32,297 nucleotides of DNA, from contig CAIQOY010000107.1 of assembly GCA_903873565.1 (NCBI GenBank), positions 1 through 32,297 on the forward strand, written 5' to 3'. This DNA comes from an uncultured Actinomycetes bacterium (GTDB taxonomy: Bacteria; Actinomycetota; Thermoleophilia; Gaiellales; F1-60-MAGs149). The position numbers and the translations under genes are program-made. Under the pieces are notes generated by a model. The model was not told the origin of the DNA. It was given only the letters and a program-made list of their open reading frames with translations, and did no database searches. Positions 1 through 7,896 of this stretch are shown piece by piece; the stretch's first letter is position 1, and every line of letters begins with the position of its first letter.

Positions 1-224
1 GAGGTGCTCGGCCTTGCGGGCCGTGCGGACGGGGTCGGCGTGCATCACCCCGCGTATCGCAGCGCGCCGCCGTGCGGCCGCCGGGCGCGGAACCGCCCGT
101 CGGGTCGTTCGCCGCCCGCTTCACGCTCGTGGTGCGGCCCGACCGGCGGGTCGTGGGCGTGACCGCGTCGGTGCCGGGCGACGCGGCGCGCGCCTGGCCG
201 GTGCGAATCGCCCGCCCGGCCTGA
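1..224 (+). CDS. 3' end of an unidentified gene (partial, possible frameshift)
   Basis: The last ~45 codons, in the frame ending with TGA at 222-224, read like genuine protein (…FAARFTLVVRPDRRVVGV… to …WPVRIARPA) with GC-rich third positions. In the first ~75 bases that same frame has poor third-position GC, whereas frame 1 (EVLGLAGRADGVGVHHPAY…) has the coding-like pattern. Frame 1 then runs into low-quality sequence and a stop near 160. Either one gene changes frame between about 60 and 90 (sequencing error or real mutation), or a short gene starts near GTG 72. I do not recognise the family. The gene is convergent with the CoxG-like gene 17 bp away. Confidence 0.45.
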   Translation, partial: GARPCGPCGRGRRASPRVSQRAAVRPPGAEPPVGSFAARFTLVVRPDRRVVGVTASVPGDAARAWPVRIARPA

Positions 225-241
225 CCCGCCCCCGCGCCGGG

Positions 242-823
242 TCAGTCGCGCCCGAGGAGGCCCTTGAGCTTGGCCTTCGTGACGTCGGCCGCGATGCCGA
301 CGGCGGAGGGCTCGTCGGCGGCCACCGACGGCGGCGGCGCCTCGCCGCGCGCCTTCGCCTCGGCCCCGGCGAGCAGGGTCGCCTCCATCGCCTTGGCCAT
401 CTCGCCGATCATGCGCCCGGCGACGTCCGTCATGATCCCGCGGCCCATCTGGGCCACCCGGCCGGTGATCAGGAGGTCCGAGCTGACCGCGACGTGGCTC
501 GCCGCACCGCCCTCGGCGGGCGCGACTCGCATGGTCAGGAGCGCCTGGGCGGTGCCCTGCCCGCGCGCCTCCGTGGCCTTCGCGCGCATCACGGCGGTGC
601 GCTGCGCGTCGTCCTGGGACTCGATCGCCACCTCGCCCTTGTAGGACAGCTGCATCGGGCCCATCTTCATCGTCACCACCGCGTCGAACGCCCCGTTCTC
701 GCGCCGGCCGGTGATCTCGGCGCCGGGGATGCACGGGGCGACGCGCTCGACGTCCGTCATCAGGGCGTACGTGTCGTCGGGCGACGCGGCGACGGTGAAC
801 TCGTTCTCGATCAGGATGCCCAT
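242..823 (-). CDS. SRPBCC / CoxG-family protein (carbon monoxide dehydrogenase subunit G-like)
   Basis: A 193-residue protein starting MGILIENEFTVAASPDDTY. The START/SRPBCC opening and the motif 'VERVAPCIPGAEI' are typical of CoxG-like proteins, as is the alternating beta pattern through 'VTMKMGPMQLSYKGEV'. The Ala-rich tail (about residues 150-193) is the usual low-complexity extension. CoxG in Oligotropha carboxidovorans helps recruit or assemble membrane-bound CO dehydrogenase. Here no cox structural genes are adjacent, so the role is open; many paralogues accompany other molybdenum hydroxylases. The ATG at 823 was chosen over upstream in-frame starts because GGAGGAG (832-838) sits 8 nt before it. 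It is transcribed divergently from lon. Confidence 0.8.
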   Translation of the reverse strand: MGILIENEFTVAASPDDTYALMTDVERVAPCIPGAEITGRRENGAFDAVVTMKMGPMQLSYKGEVAIESQDDAQRTAVMRAKATEARGQGTAQALLTMRVAPAEGGAASHVAVSSDLLITGRVAQMGRGIMTDVAGRMIGEMAKAMEATLLAGAEAKARGEAPPPSVAADEPSAVGIAADVTKAKLKGLLGRD

Positions 824-980
824 TGCGCTCGCTCCTCCGGCGGCCGGTGGGTCGATTGTTCCCGGCCTGCGGCGCCGATGCAAGCGCCGGGTTCGCGGCC
901 TTCCCGCGTCGGCGGGCGGTGCGGGCGCCGTACGGTGGTCCGAGCCGTCGAATCACGCGCATCCATCCGCGGCGAGGGGA

Positions 981-1020
981 ATAGCGATAGGCTGAGAAAC
1001 GTTGAGTCTGATAGCAATAG
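981..1020 (+). promoter_or_regulatory. Direct-repeat element upstream of lon
   Basis: This AT-richer island in the coxG-lon divergent spacer has ATAGCGATAG at 981-990 and ATAGCAATAG at 1011-1020, two 10-mers differing at one base and exactly 30 bp apart. Between them lie GCTGAG (991-996) and GTTGAG (1001-1006), 10 bp apart. A TAnnnT -10-like box, TAGGCT, is at 988-993. The helical spacing suggests a regulator site and/or the lon promoter. It is not a full HspR HAIR palindrome (only one TTGAGT half-site, 1002-1007) and I see no ClgR-type site. Confidence 0.4.
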
Positions 1021-1063
1021 ATCTCTGCCCCGGCCCGCACGATCCCATCCCCGGAAGGACCCC

Positions 1064-3415
1064 GTGAACGACACCCCGACCCCCGACCCCCAGCCCACCT
1101 TCCTGCCCCTGATCCCGCTCGAGGACGCCCTCGTCCTGCCCGGCATGGCCCTCAGCGTCGACCTCGCCTCGCCCGAGGCCAACGCCGCCGTCGACGAGGT
1201 CGGCGACGACCGCCGCGTCGTGCTCGTGCCCCGCGTCGACGGGCGCTTCGCCACGATCGGCGTCGTCGCCCAGCTCGAGGGCGAGCCCGCGATGCTGCCC
1301 GGCGGCAGCCGCGGCGTCACCCTGCGCGCCCTGCACCGCGCCGAGCTCGGCCGCGCCGAGGCCGCCGGCGGCGCCCTGCGCATCGAGGTCGCCGAGCGCC
1401 CCGACCCCGACGACCCGGGCGACGAGGCCCGCGAGCTGGCCCGCGAGTACCGCGCGATCGTCGAGGAGATCCTCGAGGCGCGCGGCAACCGCCCCGTGAT
1501 CGCGATGCTGCGCCAGATCGACGAGCCCGGCGCCCTGGCCGACACCGCCGGCTTCTCCCCCGACCTCTCCTACGAGCGCAAGCTCGAGCTGCTCGAGACC
1601 GTCGACGTGGAGCAGCGCCTCCGCAAGGTGACGGCCTGGATGCGCGACGTGCTGGCCGAGATCGCCGTGCGCGAGCGGATCCGCGAGGACGTCGCCGAGG
1701 GCATGGAGAAGTCGCAGCGCGAGTACCTGCTGCGCCGCCAGCTCGACGCCATCCGCAAGGAGCTCGGCGACCTCGAGGGCACCGACGGCGACGAGTTCGA
1801 GCGCTACCGCCGGCGCATCGCCGACTCGGCGATGCCGGAGGAGGCGCGCCACGAGGCCGAGCGCGAGGTCGACCGGCTCGAGTCCGGCGCCCAGGGTCCC
1901 GAGGCCTCCACGATCCGCACCTACCTCGACGCCCTGCTCGACGTGCCGTGGGGCGTCCTCAGCGAGGAGTCCGGCGACGTCCAGGGCGCCCGCGCGATCC
2001 TCGACGCCGACCACGCCGGCCTCGACGACGTCAAGGAGCGGATCGTCGAGCACCTCGCGGTCCGGAAGTTCCGGCGCGAGCGCGAGATCGAGGACGGCAA
2101 GGCCGGCGTGATCCTGGCCCTCGTCGGCCCGCCCGGCGTCGGCAAGACGTCGCTCGGCGAGTCGATCGCCCGGGCGCTCGGACGCGAGTTCGTGCGCGTC
2201 GCCCTCGGCGGCGTCCGCGACGAGGCGGAGATCCGCGGCCACCGCCGCACCTACGTCGGCGCGATGCCGGGCCGCTTCGTGCGCGCCCTGCGCGACGCCG
2301 GCACGATGAACCCGGTGATCCTCCTCGACGAGGTCGACAAGCTCGGCTCGGACTGGCGCGGCGACCCCTCGAGCGCGCTGCTCGAGGTGCTCGACCCCGC
2401 CCAGAACTCGACCTTCCGCGACCACTACCTCGACGTCGAGGTCGACCTCTCGCAGGTCCTCTTCCTGGCCACCGCCAACATGGCCGACCAGATCCCGCCG
2501 GCCCTCTACGACCGGCTCGAGGTGATCACCCTCGACGGCTACACCGACGACGAGAAGGTCGCCATCGCCACGGGCTACCTGGTGCCGCGCCAGCGGACCC
2601 GCAACGGCCTGCTCGACGACGAGGCGACCGTCTCCGAGGAGGCGGTCCGCAAGGTGATCCGCGACCACACCCGCGAGGCGGGGGTGCGCACCCTCGAGCG
2701 CCAGCTCGGCACGCTGCTGCGCAAGGCCGCGACGCGCCTGGCGGCCGGCGAGGCGTCGGCCCCGATCGCGATCGGGACGGACGACGTGGAGCGCGACCTC
2801 GGCCGCGCGAAGTTCCACGACGAGGTGGCCGAGCGCACCGGCGTCGCCGGCGTGGCCACCGGCCTCGCCGTGACCAGCGTCGGCGGCGACGTCCTCTTCG
2901 TCGAGGCCTCCTCGCACCCCGGCACGGGCGGCCCCACCCTGACCGGCCAGCTCGGCGACGTGATGCGCGAGTCCGCCACGATCGCGCTGACCCACGTGCG
3001 CTCGAACGCCGCGCACTACGGCATCGACAGCCGCCAGTTCGAGGACCGGCAGTTCCACCTGCACGTGCCGGCGGGCGCCGTGCCCAAGGACGGCCCCTCG
3101 GCGGGCGTCACGATGTCCATCGCGCTCGTCTCGCTCCTGACCGGCCGCCACGTGCGCCCGGACGTCGCGATGACCGGCGAGGTGACCCTGCGCGGCCGCG
3201 TCCTGCCGGTCGGCGGCATCAAGCAGAAGGTGCTCGCCGCCCACCGCGCGGGCGTCACGGACGTGATCATCCCGAAGCGCAACGAGGCCGACCTCGAGGA
3301 CGTGCCCGACGAGGTGCTGGCGGAGCTGACGGTGCACCCCGTGGCCACCCTCGAGGAGGCCCTGGAGGTCGCGCTCGAGCCGGCCGTCCACTGGGACGAG
3401 CTGGCGATCGGCTGA
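1064..3415 (+). CDS. lon: ATP-dependent protease Lon (LonA type)
   Basis: A 783-residue cytosolic AAA+ serine protease that degrades misfolded and regulatory proteins; the length equals the E. coli class. The N-terminal substrate-binding domain (about 1-200) contains 'FLPLIPLEDALVLPGM'. A helical linker follows, then the AAA+ module with Walker A GPPGVGKT from residue 355 and Walker B LLDEVDK with D422/E423. The protease domain has catalytic Ser679 in 'KDGPSAG' and the Lys dyad region GGIKQK (K720/K722). The GTG start at 1064 is preceded by GGAAGGA (1052-1058). The frame stays open far upstream, but that upstream part is antisense to the CoxG gene and not Lon-like. A strong hairpin follows the stop. 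Possible upstream repeats at 981-1020 may control it. Confidence 0.97.
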   Translation: MNDTPTPDPQPTFLPLIPLEDALVLPGMALSVDLASPEANAAVDEVGDDRRVVLVPRVDGRFATIGVVAQLEGEPAMLPGGSRGVTLRALHRAELGRAEAAGGALRIEVAERPDPDDPGDEARELAREYRAIVEEILEARGNRPVIAMLRQIDEPGALADTAGFSPDLSYERKLELLETVDVEQRLRKVTAWMRDVLAEIAVRERIREDVAEGMEKSQREYLLRRQLDAIRKELGDLEGTDGDEFERYRRRIADSAMPEEARHEAEREVDRLESGAQGPEASTIRTYLDALLDVPWGVLSEESGDVQGARAILDADHAGLDDVKERIVEHLAVRKFRREREIEDGKAGVILALVGPPGVGKTSLGESIARALGREFVRVALGGVRDEAEIRGHRRTYVGAMPGRFVRALRDAGTMNPVILLDEVDKLGSDWRGDPSSALLEVLDPAQNSTFRDHYLDVEVDLSQVLFLATANMADQIPPALYDRLEVITLDGYTDDEKVAIATGYLVPRQRTRNGLLDDEATVSEEAVRKVIRDHTREAGVRTLERQLGTLLRKAATRLAAGEASAPIAIGTDDVERDLGRAKFHDEVAERTGVAGVATGLAVTSVGGDVLFVEASSHPGTGGPTLTGQLGDVMRESATIALTHVRSNAAHYGIDSRQFEDRQFHLHVPAGAVPKDGPSAGVTMSIALVSLLTGRHVRPDVAMTGEVTLRGRVLPVGGIKQKVLAAHRAGVTDVIIPKRNEADLEDVPDEVLAELTVHPVATLEEALEVALEPAVHWDELAIG

Positions 3416-3421
3416 GCCCGG

Positions 3422-3450
3422 TCCCGCCGCCGCCCGCGGCGGCGGCGGGA
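3422..3450 (+). terminator. Hairpin after lon
   Basis: A perfect 13-bp inverted repeat, TCCCGCCGCCGCC (3422-3434) and GGCGGCGGCGGGA (3438-3450), with a CGC loop, begins 7 nt after the lon stop. There is no U-tract, so it is a terminator-like hairpin of the GC-rich actinobacterial kind. A second copy of the 3' arm, created by the 32-bp duplication, could form an alternative pairing. Confidence 0.55.
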
Positions 3451-3501
3451 TCGACTAGCCTCCCCCCGCGGCGGCGGCGGGATCGACTAGCCTCCCCCCG
3501 C
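3433..3501. repeat. 32-bp tandem duplication carrying a -10-like box
   Basis: Bases 3433-3469 recur exactly at 3465-3501, i.e. a 32-bp unit present about 2.2 times. Each unit holds the GGCGGCGGCGGGA hairpin arm and ATCGACTAGCCTCCCCCCG. That gives two TAGCCT boxes (TAnnnT type) at 3456-3461 and 3488-3493 ahead of the alcohol dehydrogenase gene. The GAGGAGAGG ribosome site (3508-3516) lies outside the repeat. Confidence 0.85.
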
Positions 3502-3519
3502 ATCGACGAGGAGAGGACC

Positions 3520-4680
3520 ATGCTCGAGCCGCTCGCTTCCTTCGGCAACCACCTGCCCATCAAGATCCGCTTCGGCGACGGCGAGATCGCGCGCCTGCCG
3601 GAGGTCCTGGCCGCCGAGGGCGCCACGAGCACCGTGATCGTGATCGACCGCGCGATGGTCGACCATCCCTCGATCGCGGCCGCGCTCGCGACGGCGCCGG
3701 GTGCGGTCACCCACTGGGTCAAGGAGCCGGGCGAGCCCACCACCGACGACGTCGCCTCGTGCGCGCAGGCGCTCGGGGACGCGGGGGCCGACGCGATCGT
3801 GGCGGTCGGCGGCGGCTCGGCGATGGACACCGCGAAGGCGGCGCGCCTCGTGCACGGCAGCGGCCGGCCGTACGCCGACTGGGCCGCCGGGAAGGCCGAG
3901 CACGCGGACTGGCCCACCCTCTTCATCACCGTCCCCACCACCTCGGGCACGGGCTCCGAGGTGTCGGGCGGCATCGTCGTCACCGACTCGGAGACGCACC
4001 GCAAGGCCGGCATCGCGCACCCCACCGTGCGCGCCCGCTACGCGATCGTCGACCCCGAGCTGACCCACGGCCTGCCCCCCGCGCCCACCATGTACGCCGG
4101 CATCGACGCGATCGCCCAGGCGATCGCCGCCGTCGCCGTGGTCGCGCGCACGCCGATCGGCAACGGCATCGCCTTCGAGTCGATCCGCTACGGCGTCGAG
4201 GCCCTGCCGGCCGCGATCGCCAACGGCGCCGACGCGGGCGCCCGCTCGCGGATGGCCGCCTGCTCGCTGCTCGGCGGCCTCTGCATGAACATCTCCGACT
4301 GCGGCTCCGAGCACTCGATCGCGCAGTCGATCGGCGGCCGCTACGGCCTCCCGCACGGCCTCACCATCGGCCTCGTCCTGGCCGAGACGATGGATGTCGA
4401 CCGCACCGCCGAGCCGGAGCTCTTCGACCGCATCGCCGACGCGATGGGCTGGCCCGACCAGGGCCGCGGCGACGGCTCGCGCGCCGTGGCCGCCGTGCAC
4501 GCGCTGCTCCGGGAGATCGGCTTCCCGACGCTGCGCTCCACGGGCGTCGAGGAGGATGCGCTGCCCGCGCTCGCCGAGGCCGCGATGGAGGACTACTTCA
4601 TCACGGTGGCGCCGCACCGCTGGACCGCCGAGGACGTGCTCGGCGCCTACCGGGCGGCCTGGGCGATCGAGGCGCGCTAG
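3520..4680 (+). CDS. Iron-containing (group III) alcohol dehydrogenase with altered metal site
   Basis: A 386-residue, family-length NAD(P)-dependent dehydrogenase. The nucleotide-binding GGGSAMDTAK runs from residue 97, and 'TVPTTSGTGSEVSGG' is the standard second motif. Metal-site comparison with FucO (D196, H200, H263, H277, plus conserved H267) gives D196, Q200, H265, Q269 and H279. Thus one expected ligand (H200) and the neighbouring conserved His (H267) are both Gln. The surrounding motifs (GIDAIAQ, SEHSIAQSIGG, LPHG) align well, so this is not misalignment. Substrate is unknown, and metal dependence may differ from FucO. ATG at 3520 follows GAGGAGAGG. It is likely monocistronic, with two possible -10 boxes in the upstream duplication, and converges with the lipoprotein gene 3 nt away. 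Confidence 0.88.
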   Translation: MLEPLASFGNHLPIKIRFGDGEIARLPEVLAAEGATSTVIVIDRAMVDHPSIAAALATAPGAVTHWVKEPGEPTTDDVASCAQALGDAGADAIVAVGGGSAMDTAKAARLVHGSGRPYADWAAGKAEHADWPTLFITVPTTSGTGSEVSGGIVVTDSETHRKAGIAHPTVRARYAIVDPELTHGLPPAPTMYAGIDAIAQAIAAVAVVARTPIGNGIAFESIRYGVEALPAAIANGADAGARSRMAACSLLGGLCMNISDCGSEHSIAQSIGGRYGLPHGLTIGLVLAETMDVDRTAEPELFDRIADAMGWPDQGRGDGSRAVAAVHALLREIGFPTLRSTGVEEDALPALAEAAMEDYFITVAPHRWTAEDVLGAYRAAWAIEAR

Positions 4681-4683
4681 CCC

Positions 4684-5112
4684 CTAGAGGGGCACCGGCT
4701 CGTAGGCGGGCAGGAGCGGCAGCAGCCGCTCCCAGCGGTCGATCTCGCAGCCGTTCCCGCGGCTGAGGCTCGCGTCGACGGGCACCCCGTCGAGGGTGCC
4801 CGTGATGCGCGCCTGCTCCGGTCCGCCGTAGAGCTCGGTGCAGGCCGTGTCCGGCGGGACGGGCCCGAGCGCGTCGGCCTCGGCCGTGAGCGCGGCGCAG
4901 GCCGCGCCCGGGTCGGGCAGGTCGCCGCCCGCCGGGTCGCAGGTCAGGGTCGCGGTGACGGCCGCGCCCTGGCCCTCGCCGGCCGGCCAGAGCTCGACCG
5001 AGAGCGCGGTGGCCCCGCCTTCCGCGGCCGGCGCGCCGTCGTCGCCGCCGCAGGCGCCGAGGAGCGCGAGGGCGCTGAGGGCGACGAGGGCGATCGGCGC
5101 GAGGCGGCGCAT
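4684..5112 (-). CDS. Subtilisin-inhibitor-like (SSI family) lipoprotein
   Basis: 142 residues. The N-terminus is a lipoprotein signal, with positive MRR, a hydrophobic core and lipobox LGAC (Cys21), followed by a GGDDG-type flexible linker. The mature part carries the SSI-like pattern 'LTCDPAGGDLPDPGAACAAL' and ends in '…RGNGCEIDRW', with four cysteines placed for two disulphides as in Streptomyces subtilisin inhibitors. A role as membrane-anchored inhibitor of extracellular serine proteases is inference, and the reactive loop is not obviously conserved. ATG at 5112 is only 6 nt after a TAGGGT box, so the mRNA is probably leaderless. Confidence 0.7.
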   Translation of the reverse strand: MRRLAPIALVALSALALLGACGGDDGAPAAEGGATALSVELWPAGEGQGAAVTATLTCDPAGGDLPDPGAACAALTAEADALGPVPPDTACTELYGGPEQARITGTLDGVPVDASLSRGNGCEIDRWERLLPLLPAYEPVPL

Positions 5113-5118
5113 GCGCCC

Positions 5119-5124
5119 ACCCTA
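5119..5124 (-). promoter_or_regulatory. -10 box (TAGGGT) of the SSI-like lipoprotein gene
   Basis: TAGGGT on the minus strand, followed by GGGCGC and then the ATG. At 6 nt from -10 to start codon, transcription would begin at or beside the A of ATG. No ribosome-binding site fits in between. Confidence 0.5.
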
Positions 5125-5132
5125 GCGCCCGC

Positions 5133-7823
5133 TCAGCCCTTCGGCTTGCGGGCGGCGCGCTTCTTCGGGGCCGGGCCCTTGGCGCGCCGCTCCGCGAGGA
5201 GCTGCGCCGCCATCGCGGGCGTCACCGCATCGGGCAGGACGTCCTTCGGGATCGAGGCGTTGGTCTCGCCGTCGGTCACGTACGGCCCGAAGCGGCCGGC
5301 CTTGAGCGTGATCGTCCCGCCCGACTCGGGGTCGGGGCCGAGCTCCTTGAGGCTCTGGGCCTGGGCGCGCCCGCGGCGCTCCTTGGGCTTGGCGAGGATC
5401 TCCTCGGCCTGCTCGAGCGTGAGCGTGAAGAGCTCGTCCTCGGAGCCGAGCGAGCGCGTCTCGGCGCCCTTCTTGATGTACGGCCCGTAGCGGCCGTTGG
5501 CCACCATGATCTCCTCGCCGTCCGCCGCGGTCAGGGTGCGCGGCAGGGTCAGGAGGCGCACGGCGTCCTCGAGCGTGACCTGCTCGAACTCCATCCCCTT
5601 GAGGAGCGAGGCGGTGCGGCCCTTGGCCTTCGCCGGGGCGTCCTCGGGCAGGGCCTCGGTGACGTACGGGCCGTAGCGGCCGATCCGCGCCGTCACGGCG
5701 AGCCCGGTCTCGGGGTGCGCGCCGAGGTCGCGCACGCCGGCCGCGGCGAGGGTGGCCGGGTCGATCTTCTGGGCGACGAGCTCCTCGGCCTCCTCGGGCG
5801 TGATCTCCTTGGTGCCCTGCTGGCGCCAGATCGTGTAGCCGCAGCCCGGCTCCTTCTTCGAGCGGTACGAGGTGCACGAGTACGAGACCGGCATCTCCAC
5901 GATCTCGCCGTCGCACCACGGGCACGGCCCGATCACGCGCCGCTCGATCCGCATCGCGTCGCGGTCCTTGTCGGAGAACCAGTCGACGATCTTCGTCGTG
6001 TAGGCGCGGATGTCGCTCATGAACGCCTCGCTCGACTCGACCCCCTCCTGGATGCGCTGCAGGCGGTGCTCCCACTCGCCGGTCAGGGCCGGGCTCGTGA
6101 GGTCGTGGTCGCCGAGCATCCGGATCACGGCGAGGCCCTTCGGGGTGGCGCGCAGCTGGCGGCCCTCGCGCTCGACGTAGCGGTTCGTGATCAGGTCCTC
6201 GATCGTCTGGGCGCGGGTCGCCGGCGTGCCGAGCCCGGAGTCGCGCATCGCCTCGGCGAGCTCCTCCTCATCGACCAGCTTGCCGGCCGTCTCCATCGCC
6301 AGGAGCAGCGAGTTCTCGGTGAAGTGCCGGGGCGGCGTGGTGTGCTTCGCCAGCACCTCGACGGCGCCGATCGCGCTCGTCTCGCCCTCGTTCAGCGCCG
6401 GCAGGAGCGTGCGCTCGGAGACCTCGTCCTCCGTCTCCTCCTCGTCCTCGCCGGGGGCCTTCGGCTCGGCCGGCGGGGCGTCGCGGTAGACGGCGAGGAA
6501 GCCCGGCTCGACGATCACGGTGCCCGACGAGCGGAACAGCTCGCCGCCCGCCTCGGTGTCGACGGAGGTGACCTCCTTGCGCGCCGGCGGGTGGAAGGCG
6601 GCGAGGAAGCGGCGCGCCACGAGGTCGTAGATCTTGCGCTCGTCGGGGCCCAGCGCCGACAGGTCCTGGGTGCCCTCGGTCGGGATGATCGCGTGGTGGT
6701 CGCCGACCTTGTCGTCGGCCACGACCCGGGCCAGCGGCAGCTCGGCGAGGCCCGCCACGTACTGCCCGCCCGCGGCGTAGGCCGGGTCGGCGCGGCCGAC
6801 CTCGGCCGCGATGCCCTTCAGGGTCGGGACCATGTCGCCCGTCAGGTACTTCGAGTTGGTGCGCGGATAGGTCAGCAGCTTGTGCGTGTCGTAGAGCGAC
6901 TGCGCGGCGGCCAGCGTGCGCTTGGCCGTGAACCCGAACTGGCCGTTGGCCTCGCGCTGCAGCTGGGTGAGGTCGAAGAGCAGCTTCGGCTGCTCGACCC
7001 GGGGGCGCTTCTCGACCCGCACCACGCGGGCGTCGGCGGCGGCTCGCGCCGCGGCGGCGACCCGCTCGGCCTCCTCGGCGGTCGGCAGCGTCTTGTCCGT
7101 GCCGCGGAACCAGCGGCCCCCGTACGGCTTCCCGGCCTGGCTCGTGAAGTCCGCGTGGACCTCCCAGTACGGCACCGGCACGAAGGCGGCGATCTCCTCG
7201 TCGCGACGCGCGATCAGGGCCAGGGTCGGCGTCTTCACGCGGCCCAGCGGGATCGGGTTGCGCGGCGAGCCGACCTTGACGGTGGCGGCGCGGGTCGCGT
7301 TGTAGCCGACCAGCCAGTCGGCGGTCTCGCGGGCCCGGGCCGCGTCCTCGAGCGGCTTCATCTGCTGGTCGTCGCGCAGGTGCTCGAAGGCGTCGCGGAT
7401 CGCGGTCTTCGTCATCGACGAGAACCAGGCCCGCTCGATCGGCTTGTCGACCCCGCTCGTCTGGTAGATCAGCTTGAAGATCAGCTCGCCCTCGCGGCCG
7501 GCGTCGCAGGCGTTGACGATGATGTCGACGTCCTTGCGCTTCATCGCCCGGTGCAGCACCGCGAGCTGCTTGACCGCCCGCTCACCGCGCGCCTCGTAGC
7601 GCTGCTCGGCCGGGATGATCGGCAGGTCCTCGAACTTCCAGCGCTTGTAGCGGGCGTCGTACTCGTCGGGCTCGAGCTGCTCCACGAGGTGCCCCGAGGC
7701 GGCGCCGACCACGTAGTCGTCGCTCTCGAAGAGGTCGCCCTTCTTCGCGAACGTCCCGGGCAGGGCGCCCACGACGTCGCGCTGGACGCTCGCCTTCTCG
7801 CAGATGATCAGTCGCTTGCCCAT
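5133..7823 (-). CDS. Type IA DNA topoisomerase (TopB-like core, TopA-like C-terminal repeats)
   Basis: 896 residues; relaxes negatively supercoiled DNA through a 5'-phosphotyrosine. The toprim domain is at the N-terminus (MGKRLIICEKAS with Glu9; DAGREGELIF with D107 and E111). The active site is Tyr319 in 'LLTYPRTNSKYL', and 'DHHAIIPTE' follows. TYPRT…YL and HHAIIPT are closer to topoisomerase III (TopB) than to TopA. A CPWC…C…C zinc-ribbon-like segment lies near residues 632-660. Three GR(Y/F)GPY repeats follow (about 714, 778, 844) and a Lys/Arg-rich tail (KKRAARKPKG), as in actinobacterial TopA. The start at 7823 (MGKR) was chosen over an upstream in-frame start because the toprim domain begins there. 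Nearly leaderless promoter; divergent from sucA. Confidence 0.93.
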   Translation of the reverse strand: MGKRLIICEKASVQRDVVGALPGTFAKKGDLFESDDYVVGAASGHLVEQLEPDEYDARYKRWKFEDLPIIPAEQRYEARGERAVKQLAVLHRAMKRKDVDIIVNACDAGREGELIFKLIYQTSGVDKPIERAWFSSMTKTAIRDAFEHLRDDQQMKPLEDAARARETADWLVGYNATRAATVKVGSPRNPIPLGRVKTPTLALIARRDEEIAAFVPVPYWEVHADFTSQAGKPYGGRWFRGTDKTLPTAEEAERVAAAARAAADARVVRVEKRPRVEQPKLLFDLTQLQREANGQFGFTAKRTLAAAQSLYDTHKLLTYPRTNSKYLTGDMVPTLKGIAAEVGRADPAYAAGGQYVAGLAELPLARVVADDKVGDHHAIIPTEGTQDLSALGPDERKIYDLVARRFLAAFHPPARKEVTSVDTEAGGELFRSSGTVIVEPGFLAVYRDAPPAEPKAPGEDEEETEDEVSERTLLPALNEGETSAIGAVEVLAKHTTPPRHFTENSLLLAMETAGKLVDEEELAEAMRDSGLGTPATRAQTIEDLITNRYVEREGRQLRATPKGLAVIRMLGDHDLTSPALTGEWEHRLQRIQEGVESSEAFMSDIRAYTTKIVDWFSDKDRDAMRIERRVIGPCPWCDGEIVEMPVSYSCTSYRSKKEPGCGYTIWRQQGTKEITPEEAEELVAQKIDPATLAAAGVRDLGAHPETGLAVTARIGRYGPYVTEALPEDAPAKAKGRTASLLKGMEFEQVTLEDAVRLLTLPRTLTAADGEEIMVANGRYGPYIKKGAETRSLGSEDELFTLTLEQAEEILAKPKERRGRAQAQSLKELGPDPESGGTITLKAGRFGPYVTDGETNASIPKDVLPDAVTPAMAAQLLAERRAKGPAPKKRAARKPKG

Positions 7824-7834
7824 CGGCGCGGCGG

Positions 7835-7840
7835 ACGGTA
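7835..7840 (-). promoter_or_regulatory. -10 box (TACCGT) of the topoisomerase gene
   Basis: TACCGT on the minus strand, 11 nt before the ATG at 7823. The predicted transcript would carry only about 4 nt of leader. No Shine-Dalgarno sequence is visible. Confidence 0.45.
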
Positions 7841-7896
7841 GCACGCCCCCGGACCGGGCCACCGGACCGACACCCCGCGAAGGGGGTCATGCGCGC

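Noticed and set aside
1001..1020. HspR (HAIR) operator upstream of lon
   Set aside because: Only one TTGAGT half-site is present; the inverted partner ACTCAA is missing at the expected distance.
14..1063. N-terminal extension of Lon
   Set aside because: The frame is open but the product is Arg/Gly-rich, runs antisense to the CoxG gene, and a good GTG with ribosome site exists at 1064 giving standard Lon length.
953..3391. Long antisense open frame across lon
   Set aside because: Same effect; low-complexity Val/Ala/Leu/Asp product with no motif, opposite a complete Lon.
3459..3519. Second independent terminator from the duplicated hairpin arm
   Set aside because: The duplicated segment contains only the 3' arm; by itself it has no complementary partner.
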